DNA of 64,000 bases, from positions 37,570,643 through 37,634,642 of the forward strand of contig JAVGWX010000007.1 in the NCBI GenBank assembly GCA_036924085.1, written 5' to 3'. The translations under genes were made by a program, and so were the position numbers. Within the stretch, counting starts at the first letter, position 1. Every line of letters begins with the position of its first letter. Of the stretch, positions 52,870-63,234 are shown in pieces. This stretch comes from Ariolimax columbianus. Lineage: Eukaryota; Mollusca; Gastropoda; Stylommatophora; Arionidae. Below the pieces are notes generated by a model. The model saw nothing but the letters and a program-made list of their open reading frames with translations, was not told where the DNA came from and did not search any database.

Positions 52870-53380
52870 TATCTGCGACCCCCAAATGTAATTTTGCGTT
52901 AAAGCTAAACCTCAATTTATGCATGTGTTTATGTCAGTTAACCAATCAAATCCTGTTGTCCTCTGCGGAGCATATGTCCTCAACTGAAACACAATACACG
53001 CCATATTTCGCTGTCATCTCTAGCATCTATTACGCCTGTCCTGATATCTGCCTCATTTTTTTCTCCAGCTCATTACCAAGTGTGTTCTCGACGACCTCTA
53101 TGTCTCCTGCCTTTTGGGTTCCAGAAAAGCAACTGTCTCAAAGTGTCATTCTCTATTTACACAAAAGTATACATCACCAATACCTTCTCTTTAACTCCAA
53201 ATCTAGTGCTAGCTGCTTATTTCTACACCACATGTTAACATCAGCAACTATATTGTACCATTTTAACTCCAATATTCTGTGTAAGCAGCTGTTTAAAAAT
53301 GTTTGTACCATCTTTTAAGTGTATTTGTTGATTTCCAAGACTCTGATCCATACAATTGCAGCCGTAACAATAGAATGGAT
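52870..53380. other. No clear feature
   Basis: A 191-codon plus frame (52743-53318) starts in the SINE and continues through AT-rich DNA. It has no recognised domain, and I do not support it as a gene. Confidence 0.3.
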
Positions 53381-53384
53381 CAAG

Positions 53385-53650
53385 GTGCTGACACCTCTTC
53401 GCGGTGATCTTGCATAACAGGTTGCAACAGAGCATACTGGCTAAGGAGAAGAGATCGATGAGAGAAGGCTAACCTGGTACACAAAATGCTTGCTGAAGCC
53501 AGACCGAAAGGTGTAAATATCACAGTCAAACTGTAAGCTATGACACAATGCATTCCGTTCTCCGAACAACATCCTGCTACTCGCAAAACCCTTTTCAAGC
53601 CTTGGTAGGGTGAGTTTGAGAACGGACAATGAAGAAGAAGAAGAAGATAA
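53385..53650 (+). mobile_element. SINE-X, 5'-truncated copy
   Basis: From gacacctcttcgcggtgatc to gagtttgagaacggacaatg with a (GAA)n tail at 53629-53648. Confidence 0.83.
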
Positions 53651-54495
53651 GCAAATGAGTCTACCTCATGTAGTGCAGTGCCTGGCACAACTTCATCCCA
53701 ACAAGAATGTCCAGAGCAGTATTGATAGCCACCATTTTAGTTTTATTATCCTGAATCTTCAGTCCCAATTGCTGAGACCACACCTCTAGTGAGTCTAGTC
53801 GTTCCAATTGCTGAGACCACACCTCTAGTGAGTCTAGTCGTTCCAATTGCTGAGACCACACCTCTAGTGAGTCTATTCCTTCCAATTGCTGAGACCACAC
53901 CTCTAGTGAGTCTAGTCGTTCCAATTGCTGAGACCACACCTCTAGTAGGTGTAGTCGTTCCAATTGCTGAGACCACACCTCTAGTGTGTCTAGTCGTTCC
54001 AATTGCTGAGACCACACCTCTAGTGTGTCTAGTCGTTCCAATTGCTGAGACCACACCTCTAGTGTGTCTAGTCGTTCCAATTGCTGAGACCACACCTCTA
54101 GTGTGTCTAGTCGTTCCAATTGCTGAGACCACACCTCTAGTGAGTCTAGTCGTTCCAATTGCTGAGACCACACCTCTAGTGTGTCTAGTCGTTCCAATTG
54201 CTGAGACCACACCTCTAGTGTGTCTAGTCGTTCCAATTGCTGATACCACAAATCTAGTGTGTCTAGTCGTTCCAATTGCTGAGACCACACCTCTAGTAAG
54301 TCTAGTCGTTCCAATTGCTGAGACCACACGTCTAGTGAGTCTAGAAGTCTGGTTATTCCAATTGCTGAGACCACACCTCTAGTATTGACTAGTAAGCCTG
54401 GTCGTTTCAATTTAATTTGCATTAGTCATTAGATGACTGTCCTGTGACAGAAGAGTTACATCATCAGCAAAGATCCTCTAATTTCTTCATCGGAG
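53651..54495 (-). mobile_element. LINE RT catalytic region split by a 39-bp array
   Basis: The minus strand reads FADDVTLLSQDSHLMTN at 54430-54480, which is the catalytic Asp-Asp box of RT. Next comes KRPGLL, then the array, and beyond the array QQLGLKIQDNKTKMVAINTA, the next conserved RT block (GLKIN..KTK.M). In other LINE RTs these blocks are separated by only a few tens of residues, so the array replaces a short helix region (SQQL). A dead element. Confidence 0.85.
53758..54385 (-). repeat. 39-bp tandem array between RT motifs
   Basis: About 16 units, plus-strand ccaattgctgagaccacacc tctagtgagtctagtcgtt. On the minus strand each unit encodes LEVWSQQLERLDT, a 13-residue repeat. All frames that avoid stops look like proteins of 190-253 codons but are periodic. 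Variants (gtgtgtc, gtaggtg, gagtctattcct) are scattered, and a run of units with gtgtgtc marks a local duplication. Confidence 0.95.
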
Positions 54496-54499
54496 TCTA

Positions 54500-55195
54500 G
54501 ATAATGTATTTGTGTTTAATTATTTCGTGTTACAGTGATAATACAATAACGCAATATGAACAACCTATGAAATATAATTATGCAAATTCGATTGCAAATG
54601 ACGCTGGCATTGTGTGACTCCGACGGGTAGTCATATCGTTTGTAGCCAAAATTTATAAACATTACTCTAATAGTTGCTCACATTTTATTAGGGGATTAAT
54701 GTACCAGCAACTTAATGTAATACTCTACCTACTTTATGATACAAATCAAAGCACGTTCTATGTCCACCATGCTGTGGTGGTGCATCTAATTGATATATTG
54801 ATATAATCATATAATATATAATGACAGTCTAAGTTACTACTAAGCTTACTTACACTTACCTCGTTTTTAACACTTGTCATCCCTGCGACAGTATAGAGTG
54901 AATACCTATCAACTCTTAATCAACACTGTGTGTGTACTCATGCTAAGTGTGCCTATTCCATTAAACAGTGGACAGAACTCGCCTATCCATCTTCCAAACA
55001 CACTTTCGGATCACTACTCTTGTTATCAAGCAGAAGATAAAATTTAATATTCTTTAACCCGGAAGTGATTGTAAATGTTCTTCATGAATGCATCAATCCA
55101 AAAGTATGCTCCTGATGTCTCGAATCAATATATCTCACTGAATGAGCGTGGAGAATGTAACTATTTGTAAACAAACCAGACTAAGTGAAAACACC
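54500..55195. other. No recognisable feature
   Basis: AT-rich unique-looking DNA. No gene, RNA or repeat is recognised. Confidence 0.4.
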
Positions 55196-55204
55196 ACACA
55201 GTGC

Positions 55205-55262
55205 AGAGAGTGAGTGAGTGAGAGAGAGAGAGAGGCAGACAGACAGACAGACAGAGGAAGAT
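55205..55262. repeat. (GAGT)n(GA)n(GACA)n microsatellite
   Basis: Short compound microsatellite: gagtgagtgagtgagaga followed by cagacagacagacagaca. Confidence 0.95.
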
Positions 55263-55294
55263 AATTAGATCTTCTGCTTCGCCGTTCATCTTCA

Positions 55295-56030
55295 GATCAA
55301 GCCAGGTGCTGATTTCTCTTACAAATTACAAAGGCTGTTGTTTCTCCATACAGTTTATGACACATATCTGTCTTGCGAGTTCAGTATGGTTCCGGCGTGA
55401 ACATGCGGGTTTGTATGATGTGTTCCATGGTCATGGTATATTTATTCCCCACATGGACATCTGTCCCAATCCTCAATTTGTTGTAAAGATGACTCTTGAG
55501 TCTGTAAATCTTGTTCTCAGTCTGAAGATGACGACTTGCTGTTCTCTAGTTAAATTATAGCAGCCATCTTTTCAGAAGTCAGGGTGTTGATCAGCCTATT
55601 TTCTTCTGAAGTTGGCTTTAATTATAGACTTGACCTCAGTTTATGCGATGTTCAGGTCTGTTTATGGGGATGCTTCTCCACACTTTGCTAGTTTGTCTGC
55701 AGCTTCATTGTCTTTAATATTGCAGTGGGCACTGTATGACCAAACGGGTGTTCTGGTGTGAGTTGTGTCAGATATTACATACATTGCTTTAGATCATCAT
55801 CTTTGTGTTGTTTTAGCGATGTTAGGAATACTATGTTTCTTGAAGGACATCTTCATCTTGGGTTACAAGCTCGGCTACGGCCTTCAGTGGCTTTGCTTCT
55901 GCACGGAAGTTACTTTAGTATGTTTCCGTTGTAGATACTCCCGTTTTCTTCTCCTTCCCTTAGTCTACAATATACACCTTCACGTCCATTGGATGTGGCT
56001 TTGTTAAATGAGTCATCTGTAAATTAATGT
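55295..56030 (-). mobile_element. LINE RNase H and zinc-knuckle remnant
   Basis: Minus strand from about 56020: TDDSFNKATSNGREGVYCRL (first Asp region), a FRAEAKALKAV-like stretch in a shifted frame (catalytic Glu), a position where the usual FL(T/S)DAL Asp box reads FLTSLK, then HCNIKDNEAADKLAKCGEAS (last motif, His and Asp), and finally NLTREQQVVIFRLRTR ahead of a decayed knuckle. The catalytic Asp loss plus frameshifts make it inactive. Close relative of 32675-32990. Confidence 0.75.
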
Positions 56031-56339
56031 TTCCATAATTAAATAAATTTAAAGACAATTACATTATTTCTACATCTAACAAGAATACCTGCAAACCATT
56101 CCTCTGCGCGAGAATATGTCACAAAACAGCAGGTTTTGAAAGCAATGGAACGCCAGCAAACTATAAATTGACGGCTTTTAAAGATGGGCTTATACTACAA
56201 AGAAAGGTTGAAAATAACACTGGACACACATCACCCAAGACGGTTAACGACATAAATGAATATATGAGATATATCCCGCGTCTCCAACCAGCGTGGCACC
56301 ACGACTCACAGATCTTTGCCGACAGTAGCATAGCCTAGA

Positions 56340-57500
56340 TACAGTAAGAAGTGTCTCCCAAATTTGGACATGTCGAGACTGGAGATCTGACAAAGATAAT
56401 TATAAATCAAGGCCTAGAAAAGACACACCGTGATTTTAGTTTTCAGGCGTCAACTTTGAATGTCTCTGGAGAAAGCAGTGGTCCGGCTGAGGCTTTTTGG
56501 AATCTGCATAGAACTTTTCTTGGATTGGAACGGGAAATGTCCAAAGGTGGCTTCTTTGTAACTCGTATGTTGGACACTTCTGCAGCAGATGTTCAGTAGC
56601 AATTGTATCAGTGACACAAATATATTCATCGGTATGTTCTAATTTGAACTTGCTGACTAGATGGTGTCGTAGCCTGTTATGGGCTGTGCGGATTCTGAAA
56701 GTCAATGCCTGTTCGACCATGTTTAACTTGTAGAAAGCGTCATTTTGTTGTCGTCCTCTGTGATCGTTTAATTCCTTGTTCTTGTATCTGCATCTGATAA
56801 ATATACATATACGAGGCGTGTTCAAATGAAACCGGACCTAACTGCACCAAGTGAACATAGGCATTCATAAGTTTACATTCATCGCAGAATGCAGGCAGTG
56901 TATAGTAACAAACGTATGTTGAAGACAAAAGTGAAGAACTGGACAACGATGTTTAAAGAAGGTGGTGAGTTAACGAAAGATATTCCGAGATCAGGTCATG
57001 CACATATTGTTACGTTAACTCACGTTATTCTTTAAACATCGTTGACCAGTTCTTCACTATCGTTTTCGACACACTTTTGTCCCCATACACTGCCTGCATT
57101 CTGCGATGAGTGTCAACTGGTCTGTTAGAAACTGGTTCACCGCTCGCTGATCAACTCCGGACGGATTCCGTATCACACCCGCCATGTTTTCAGCGGTCTG
57201 CTGAGGAAACTGAGTCGGAGGATAATGAAATTTTGCAAACTTGACGTTAGGTATGTGCTGTATACACCAAAAGTGACGTCATCATGCGCATCGTATGTTC
57301 ACTTGTTGCATTTGGTCCGGTTTCATTTGAACGCGCCTCGTATATTAGGTTGAGACATCGCTCTGTCTTCTCTTCTCTTACCAGTATGTCAGTTTCCTGA
57401 TGACCAAATATGTTGTAATGAAAAGGAATCCACTGAAGTTTGAAGTCGGATGCAATGTGTCTACAGAAACAGTTCGACGTCATTTCTTTTTAAGCGTGTA
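56340..57500 (-). mobile_element. LINE RNase H and C-terminus, interrupted by a mariner-like element
   Basis: The minus-strand part at 57347-57490 reads LQWIPFHYNIFGHQETDILV, the last RNase H motif with decayed His/Asn. The part at 56340-56809 reads ALTFRIRTAHNRLRHHLVSK, FKLEHTDEYICV and ATEHLLQKCPTYELQRSHLW, the C-terminal knuckle with one Cys changed. The two parts are separated only by the fold-back element at 56810-57342. Confidence 0.78.
56810..57342. mobile_element. Fold-back mariner-like transposon
   Basis: Terminal inverted repeats of at least 26 bp: cgaggcgtgttcaaatgaaa ccgga at the left and its reverse complement at the right with one mismatch, flanked by TA as for Tc1/mariner insertions. 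Inside, the left arm on the plus strand encodes KVKNWTTMFKEGGELTKDIP (helix-turn-helix of a mariner-type transposase). The right arm on the minus strand encodes VIRNPSGVDQRAVNQFLTDQ and the same VKNW..MF segment. Both arms therefore carry transposase 5' sequence pointing inward, with no catalytic domain. Non-autonomous. Confidence 0.82.
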
Positions 57501-57539
57501 AAAAAAAATTTTTTTTAAATTACCGGGTAGACTGGATTA

Positions 57540-57965
57540 TACCTCTAAACAAGTCAGTTTTAAGATCCATGAGGAAAAGACAAAAATAATTAAGTTCAAT
57601 GCAGCAAACACAGAACCAATCAGGCTGAGAGGAACGCCACTGGAAGAGGTAGAGGTATTTACATACCTAAGAAGTATCGTCAACAAGAAAGGAGGGACCG
57701 ACGAAGATATAAAAACAAGGATACAAAAAGCAAGAGTTGCATTTGGAATGTTGAAACCGAGATGGAAATAAGGAGGAAGACGACAATAAGGATTTTCAAT
57801 TCAAATGGGAAGCCAGTCTTGATGTATGGAGCGGAAACCTGGAGGATGACCAAAGGCAATGACAGGAGACTGCAGGGTCTTGTCAACAGATGCATGAGAC
57901 CTATTCTTGGTATAAAATGGATTGACAAAGTTACCATATTAATTATTGATATATCATACCTCTTA
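57540..57965 (+). mobile_element. LINE RT remnant
   Basis: FKIHEEKTKIIKFNAANTEP, IRLRGTPLEEVEVFTYLRSI (usual F.YLGSIV), KKGGTDEDIKTRIQKARVAF, GMLKPRWK, then after a frameshift TIRIFNSNGKPVLMYGAETW and RMTKGNDRRLQGLVNRCM. This is the continuous RT-to-thumb stretch of a LINE ORF2 with only one clear frameshift (about 57770). Confidence 0.85.
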
Positions 57966-58124
57966 ACACCCTCCACAAAAGTGCTGAGCGATTGGTGGGG
58001 ATTTTCCCCAGTCAATATGGTTAATACCGCACTTGATCCGTGATCTCATTTGTGTGCCCTTGTACCTTTTGCCCACCGCTTGGTCTCTTGCCATTTTGCA
58101 GTTAACATAGAGAAGCTATTTTGG

Positions 58125-58265
58125 TAGACATTGATCCGACATGCGAATTCCGTCCTTGACTTGCCACTGTGGTCGGGCGGCTCGGGACGAGAGAGTGATG
58201 ATAAAAGGTAGCGCAGTTAATCCTTACTAAAAATAGGGCTAGCAAAAAAAATTATGCCATCATCG
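58125..58265 (+). repeat. Repeat F, degraded copy
   Basis: ccttgacttgccactgtggt, cggctcgggacgagagagtg and aaggtagcgcagttaatcc match repeat F (30430-30500). Confidence 0.45.
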
Positions 58266-58565
58266 TCTGCGATGGACGGCGCCTTTGCCTTTTTGCTTTG
58301 CCTTTGCTCCGACATGCATACCCCACGACCAGCTTATCTCAGCTGTGCTGCACATATCATGATGTGTATACTGGATATTCTCGATTGCGATAACAAATCT
58401 GTATGTGGCACCATGCTTTGGCTTCTAATCCTCAGTAGTTCCCATGGGCAGTGCACGTGGAAGTGGTTTAATTTCCTGACATGATGACTATAGAAGACCC
58501 AGGTCTCAGGCAAATATAAGAGGGTAGGTAGAACAACTGCAGCGTAGAACTTTTAACACTCTCAG
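58255..58565 (-). mobile_element. LINE RT C-terminal remnant
   Basis: The minus strand contains, over several frames, LKVLRCSC.. (KVYRAV-like), HHVRKLNHFHVHCLWELLRI and SIHIMICAAQLR, corresponding to ARKLNHFH..CLRKLL.I and the AQLRW.GHV block. Same LINE type as 5205-6290. Confidence 0.62.
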
Positions 58566-58589
58566 GACCTGTGTGGATATAATGTCCAA

Positions 58590-58660
58590 ATCATGGTACA
58601 GGGAAAGGAAGGAGCTGACATTCTCGTTTTACAAGCACTAGTTATGTGGGGAAGTGAGGT
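58590..58660 (+). mobile_element. RNase H motif fragment
   Basis: QGKEGADILVLQALVMWGS resembles GNERADILASQALIMGT at 21490-21545. It is a short plus-strand fragment of the same LINE group next to a minus-strand copy. Confidence 0.45.
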
Positions 58661-58869
58661 CTGAGCTGGACGTCCCACTCGTTAAAGGAAAGTGAAGCGT
58701 CTGATATAGCCTCTCCTTTCCAGGTGTAGAGATCGCCGCCGGATTCACTGTTCGGCTTGCCGTTCAGGAGTTCCCATACCAATGACCTCTCCTACATTAA
58801 TGTGTCCCCAGCAGCACTTTCACGATATGCCCCTGTTTCTTACAGAGCCTGCTGTGGGACGCGACCGAG

Positions 58870-59545
58870 TTTCTGTTTCTAAGAATCGACGTCACTGCAC
58901 TCCGGGCATACCCATAGGTGCCCAGTCTCTCTCATTAAATGGCGTAAAGTATGGATGCTGATGATCCCTGTAGCTCGCTGGTTGTAGACTCTCCTGCGCC
59001 GTCCTCTCATGCGCCCCACTCCGCTGGAACCTCGTTTAATGTCGAAACTGCAGTCTGTGGATTGCTGCTTCATCTATTGCGGTGTCCTCATACAGCAGGC
59101 GGTCATTGATTGATTTCAAAATGTCACTTCTGTCCATCACCAATGTGCCCATGATGGGAGCCCGTGAAGCCAAGATGTCAGCTATGTCATTGCCCTGAAC
59201 CCCGGCATGAGCAGGACAGTAGATCCAGGTCAGCTCCTGGAGGTTTGAGGCCTCAACAGCAGCTATCCACTCGTACCTAAGCCATCCCTTCTGTACTTTC
59301 TGAAGTACGGCTTGAGCGTCTGTCACGATGACTGGCTTTGTTATAGAAGTCTCAGATATCCATTTCAGTGCTGAGGTTACTGCTGCCGTCTCCATTCTCA
59401 TGCTGGAGGTTGTTGACATGTATGCCCTACTATGCTCAGCAACGACCTCTCCTCTCACTCTAGCCGAGAATAGCGACCGAGTACCCAGCGGTATAACTGG
59501 GCGGGCAGATTGGGCTCATTAGCCTTGGTTGGTAGGCAATCTAAG
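58870..59545 (-). mobile_element. LINE RNase H and C-terminus, single-copy form
   Basis: Minus frame of 140 codons: RGEVVAEHSRAYMSTTSSMR, METAAVTSALKW (catalytic Glu), KPVIVTDAQAVLQ (catalytic Asp), TWIYCPAHAGVQGNDIADIL (His and Asp), then ASRAPIMGTLVMDRSDILKS and INDRLLYEDTAIDEAAIHRL. The C-terminal part continues to RETGHLWVCPECSDV, a Cys-pair motif. It is the unexpanded reference for the arrays at 21508-21950 and 60010-62430. One frameshift follows IHRL. Confidence 0.85.
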
Positions 59546-59870
59546 AGAAGGTAATCTCTGACTCCCAGTTAGACGAAGCTCGTTAGCCTGTTCAGACAGT
59601 TCACCTAGGAGAGGAGGAACTCTGATTTTAAATCCACGTCCCGGAGAGTGCTGGCCAGTCTTGAGACAATGAGAGTATCATAGGATGTCTCGAGTAACTA
59701 GCATCTGCTGGCAACGACTCCACTGCTTTGTGGAAACCTCGAGTGGATAGGGCTACGGGAGTAACCCCAGACAGAACATCCGGAGTGGTAGCACCTATGG
59801 CAGATGGTTTCAAAATTCCAAACTCATTCCAGCAGCTGAGCTGGTGCCAAATTGTCATGCTTTGCATTCC
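59545..59870. other. Probable LINE sequence, not resolved
   Basis: Lies upstream of the RNase H on the minus strand, and a minus frame reads GRGFKIRVPPLLGELSEQAN. No motif settles its identity. Confidence 0.3.
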
Positions 59871-60020
59871 TTTGGATTTACACCAGCGAGGCCGAAAAGG
59901 GGATCCTGCAGTTTGGGCAGCAGAGCATCTCCATATTCAGCACCCTGAGAGGCTACTCAGAGGCACAATTTGTATCCATTGTATTCACCATTTGTTGAGA
60001 GAAACTAGACACTGTCTGGG
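59870..60020 (+). mobile_element. LINE 3' coding remnant at the head of an array
   Basis: atccattgtattcaccattt gttgagagaaactagacac aligns with the coding sequence of the HTLRHLMRETGHLWV segment at 58910-58950 (minus) and with 22080-22110. The plus-strand copy then passes, at about 60020, into the 43-bp array. Confidence 0.6.
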
Positions 60021-62430
60021 TACTGGTCACATACATTCACGTGTGGGGGAGGATGTGTCTGGGTACTGGTCGCATACATTCACGTGTGGGGGAGGTTGTG
60101 TCTGGGTACTGGTCGCATACATACACGTGTGGGGGAGGTTGTGTTTGGGTACTGGTCACATACATACACGTGTAGGGGAGGATGTGTCTGGGTACTGGTC
60201 ACATACATTTACGTTTGGGGGAGGATGTGTCTAGGTACTGGTCGCATGCATTCACGTGTGTGGGAGGATGTGTCTGGGTACTGGTCGCATACATTCACGT
60301 GTGGGGGAGGATGTGTCTGGGTACTGGTCACATACATACACGTGTGGGGGAGGATGTGTCTGGGTACTGGTCACATACATACACGTGTGGGGGAGGATGT
60401 GTCTGGGTACTGGTCACATACATACACGTGTGGGGGAGGATGTGTCTGGGTACTGGTCACATACATTTACGTTTGGGGGAGGATGTGTCTAGGTACTGGT
60501 CGCATGCATTCACGTGTGTGGGAGGATGTGTCTGGGTACTGGTCGCATACATTCACGTGTGGGGGAGGATGTGTCTGGGTACTGGTCACATACATACACG
60601 TGTGGGGGAGGATGTGTCTGGGTACTGGTCACATACATACACGTGTAGGGGAGGATGTGTCTGGGTACTGGTCACATACATACACGTGTCTGGATACTGG
60701 TCACATACATTTACGTGTGAGGGAGGATGTGTCTAGGTACTGGTCGCATGCATTCACGTGTGTGGGAGGATGTGTCTGGGTACTGGTCGCATACATTCAC
60801 GTGTGGGGGAGGATGTGTCTGGGTACTGGTCACATACATACACGTGTGGGGGAGGATGTGTCTGGGTACTGGTCACATACATACACGTGTAGGGGAGGAT
60901 GTGTCTGGGTACTGGTCACATACATACACGTGTCTGGATACTGGTCACATACATTTACGTGTGAGGGAGGATGTGTCTGGGTACTGGTCGCATACATATA
61001 CGTGTGGGGGAGGATGTGTCTGGGTACTGGTCACATACATACACGTGTAGGGGAGGATGTGTCTGCGTACTGGTCACATACATTTACGTGTGAGGGAGGA
61101 TGTGTCTGGGTACTGGTCGCATACATATACGTGTGGGGGAGGATGTGTCTGGGTACTAGTTACATACATTCACGTGTGGGGGAGGATGTGTCTGGGTACT
61201 GGTCACATACATTCACATGTGTGGGGAGGATGTGCCTGGGTACTGGTCGCATACATTCACGTGTGGGGGAGGAATGGTCTGGGTACTCGTCGCATACATT
61301 CACGTGTGGCGGAGGATGTGTCTAGGTACTGGTAGCATACATTCACGTGTGGGGGAATTTGTGTCTGGGTACTGGTCGCATACATTCACGTGTGGGGGAG
61401 GATGTGTCTGGGTACTGGTCACATACATTCACGTTTGGGGCAGGATGTGTCTGGGTACTGGTCACATACATACACGTGTAGGGGAGGATGTGTCTGGGTA
61501 CTGGTCACATACATACACGTGTGGGGGAGGATGTGTCTTGTTACTGGTCGCATACATTCACGTGTGGGGGAGGATGTGTCTGGGTACTGGTCACATACAT
61601 TCACGTGTGTGGGGAGGATTTTCCCGGTTACTGGTCGCATACATTCACGTGTGGGGGAGGATGTGTCTGGGTACTGGTCACATACATTCACGTGTGGAGG
61701 AGGAATGGTCTGGGTACTCGTCGCATACATTCACGTGTGGGGGAGGATGTGTCTAGGTACTGGTCGCATACATTCACGTGTGGGGGAATATGTGTCTGGG
61801 TACTGGTCGCATACATTCACGTGTGGGGGAGGATGTGTCTGGGTACTGGTCACATACATACACGTGTGGGGGAGGATGTGTCTGGGTACTGGTCACATAC
61901 ATACACGTGTGGGGGAGGATGTGTCTGGGTACTGGTCACATACATTCACGTGTGGGAGAGGATGTGTCTGGGTACTGGTTGCATACATATGTGTGGGGGA
62001 GGATGTGTCTGGGTACTGGTCACATACATTTACGTGTGGGGGAGGATGTGTCTGGGTACTGGTTGCATACATTCACGTGTGGGGGAAGATGTGTCTGGGT
62101 ACTAGTCGCATACATTCACGTGTGGGGGAGGATGTGTCTGGGTACTGGTCACATACATTCACGTGTGGGGGAGAATGTGTCTGGGTACTGGTCGCATACA
62201 TTCACGTGTGGAGGAGGAATGGTCCATACATTCACGTGCGGGGGAGGATGTGTCTGGGCACTGGTCGCATACATTCACGTGTGGGAGAAGATGTGTCTGG
62301 GCACTGGTCGCATACATTCACGTGTGGGGGAGGAATGGTCTGGGTCCTGGTCACATACATACATGTGTGGGAGAGGATGTGTCTGAGTTCTATTCACATT
62401 TGTGTGAGATGTGTCTAGATACTGTTCACA
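60010..62430 (+). repeat. 43-bp tandem array, about 56 units
   Basis: Unit: gtgtctgggtactggtcaca tacattcacgtgtgggggag gat. The start (gacactgtctgggtactggt) aligns with the LINE sequence coding for TGHLWVCPEC. Higher-order duplications are visible, for example a six-unit, 258-bp period linking 60207 and 60465. All plus frames are open, because the unit has no stop in any frame, giving periodic frames of up to 413 codons with a 43-residue repeat. Confidence 0.95.
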
Positions 62431-62439
62431 CACATACTG

Positions 62440-62710
62440 GGTACGTCTAGTTTGGAGATTATCGACAAACGCTCTGATTTGAATAGAAAGATGTATCAGC
62501 AAGGAATTTTGGTGGCCTGTTATGAAATTGATTGTGACTTCCAAGTTTCGTACAGCAACATGCTCAGCCTATAGGGTGTGGATCATTTGGCTTGGCTTTG
62601 TGTCTACCTCAAATAAGGAGAGGTATTGTATCACATATCATTTAATCTTTCTTATGAGATGTCTTAAATCTTATGCTTTGGATAAGGTCCATACCTTTGC
62701 AGACTCTGCT
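62440..62710. other. No recognisable feature
   Basis: Array edge and unique-looking DNA, no gene supported. Confidence 0.35.
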
Positions 62711-62714
62711 ATGC

Positions 62715-62865
62715 TGCGTTCATTCTCAATCTCCTGCTACCAAACCCCGAACAGGGCTTTGCAAGTAGCAGGATGTAGTCAGCAGAACAGAATACATTGT
62801 TTACAGGTGGACTGCAATATTTGCACCTTTCAGTTTGACACATCCGACTTCGGCAGACGCTCCTA
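62715..62865 (-). mobile_element. SINE-X, 5'-truncated copy
   Basis: cgttcattctcaatctcctg to tgacacatccgacttcggca. It has the tailed 3' half only, with an internal deletion near aatacattgtttacaggt. Confidence 0.8.
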
Positions 62866-62935
62866 TACATTTATTGGTGCATGTGTAATTTGTCTGTTCA
62901 TATTTACGTGTGTGTTTCAATATATATGCACTTCT

Positions 62936-63232
62936 GCATTCATTCTCAATCTCCCGCTACCAAGCCCTGAACAGCAGGATGCAGTGCACAGAACGAAATG
63001 CACTGTGTCGCTAGTTTACATGACTGATATTTGTACCTTTCGGTCTGACACGTGCGTTTTCGGCAGCAGGCATTTTTTCAATACCGGATTAGCCTTCTAT
63101 CTTCAATCCCTTCTTGTTAGCGAGCCTGTTATGTTATCCAGGATCACCACATGGAGGTGTAGGCCTTCACAGCTCTGGTTCGCTAGCAGTCAGCTATGGG
63201 TTGATAATCGCTGCTCGGCATCTTAATACCCA
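62936..63232 (-). mobile_element. SINE-X, near full-length, deleted copy
   Basis: From cattctcaatctcccgctac to taatcgctgctcggcatctt. Several small deletions shorten it by about 50 bases. Confidence 0.82.
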
Positions 63233-63234
63233 TC

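Noticed and set aside
52743..53318. 191-codon open frame
   Set aside because: It starts within a diverged SINE-X and runs through AT-rich DNA with no recognised domain and no coding-like pattern.
53661..54422. Open frames of 253, 197 and 193 codons
   Set aside because: They lie over the 39-bp array. Only the outer ends are LINE RT sequence.
60084..62418. Open frames of 413 and 342 codons rich in Trp, Cys and Gly
   Set aside because: They are products of the 43-bp array, open in all plus frames. No start context or unique domain.
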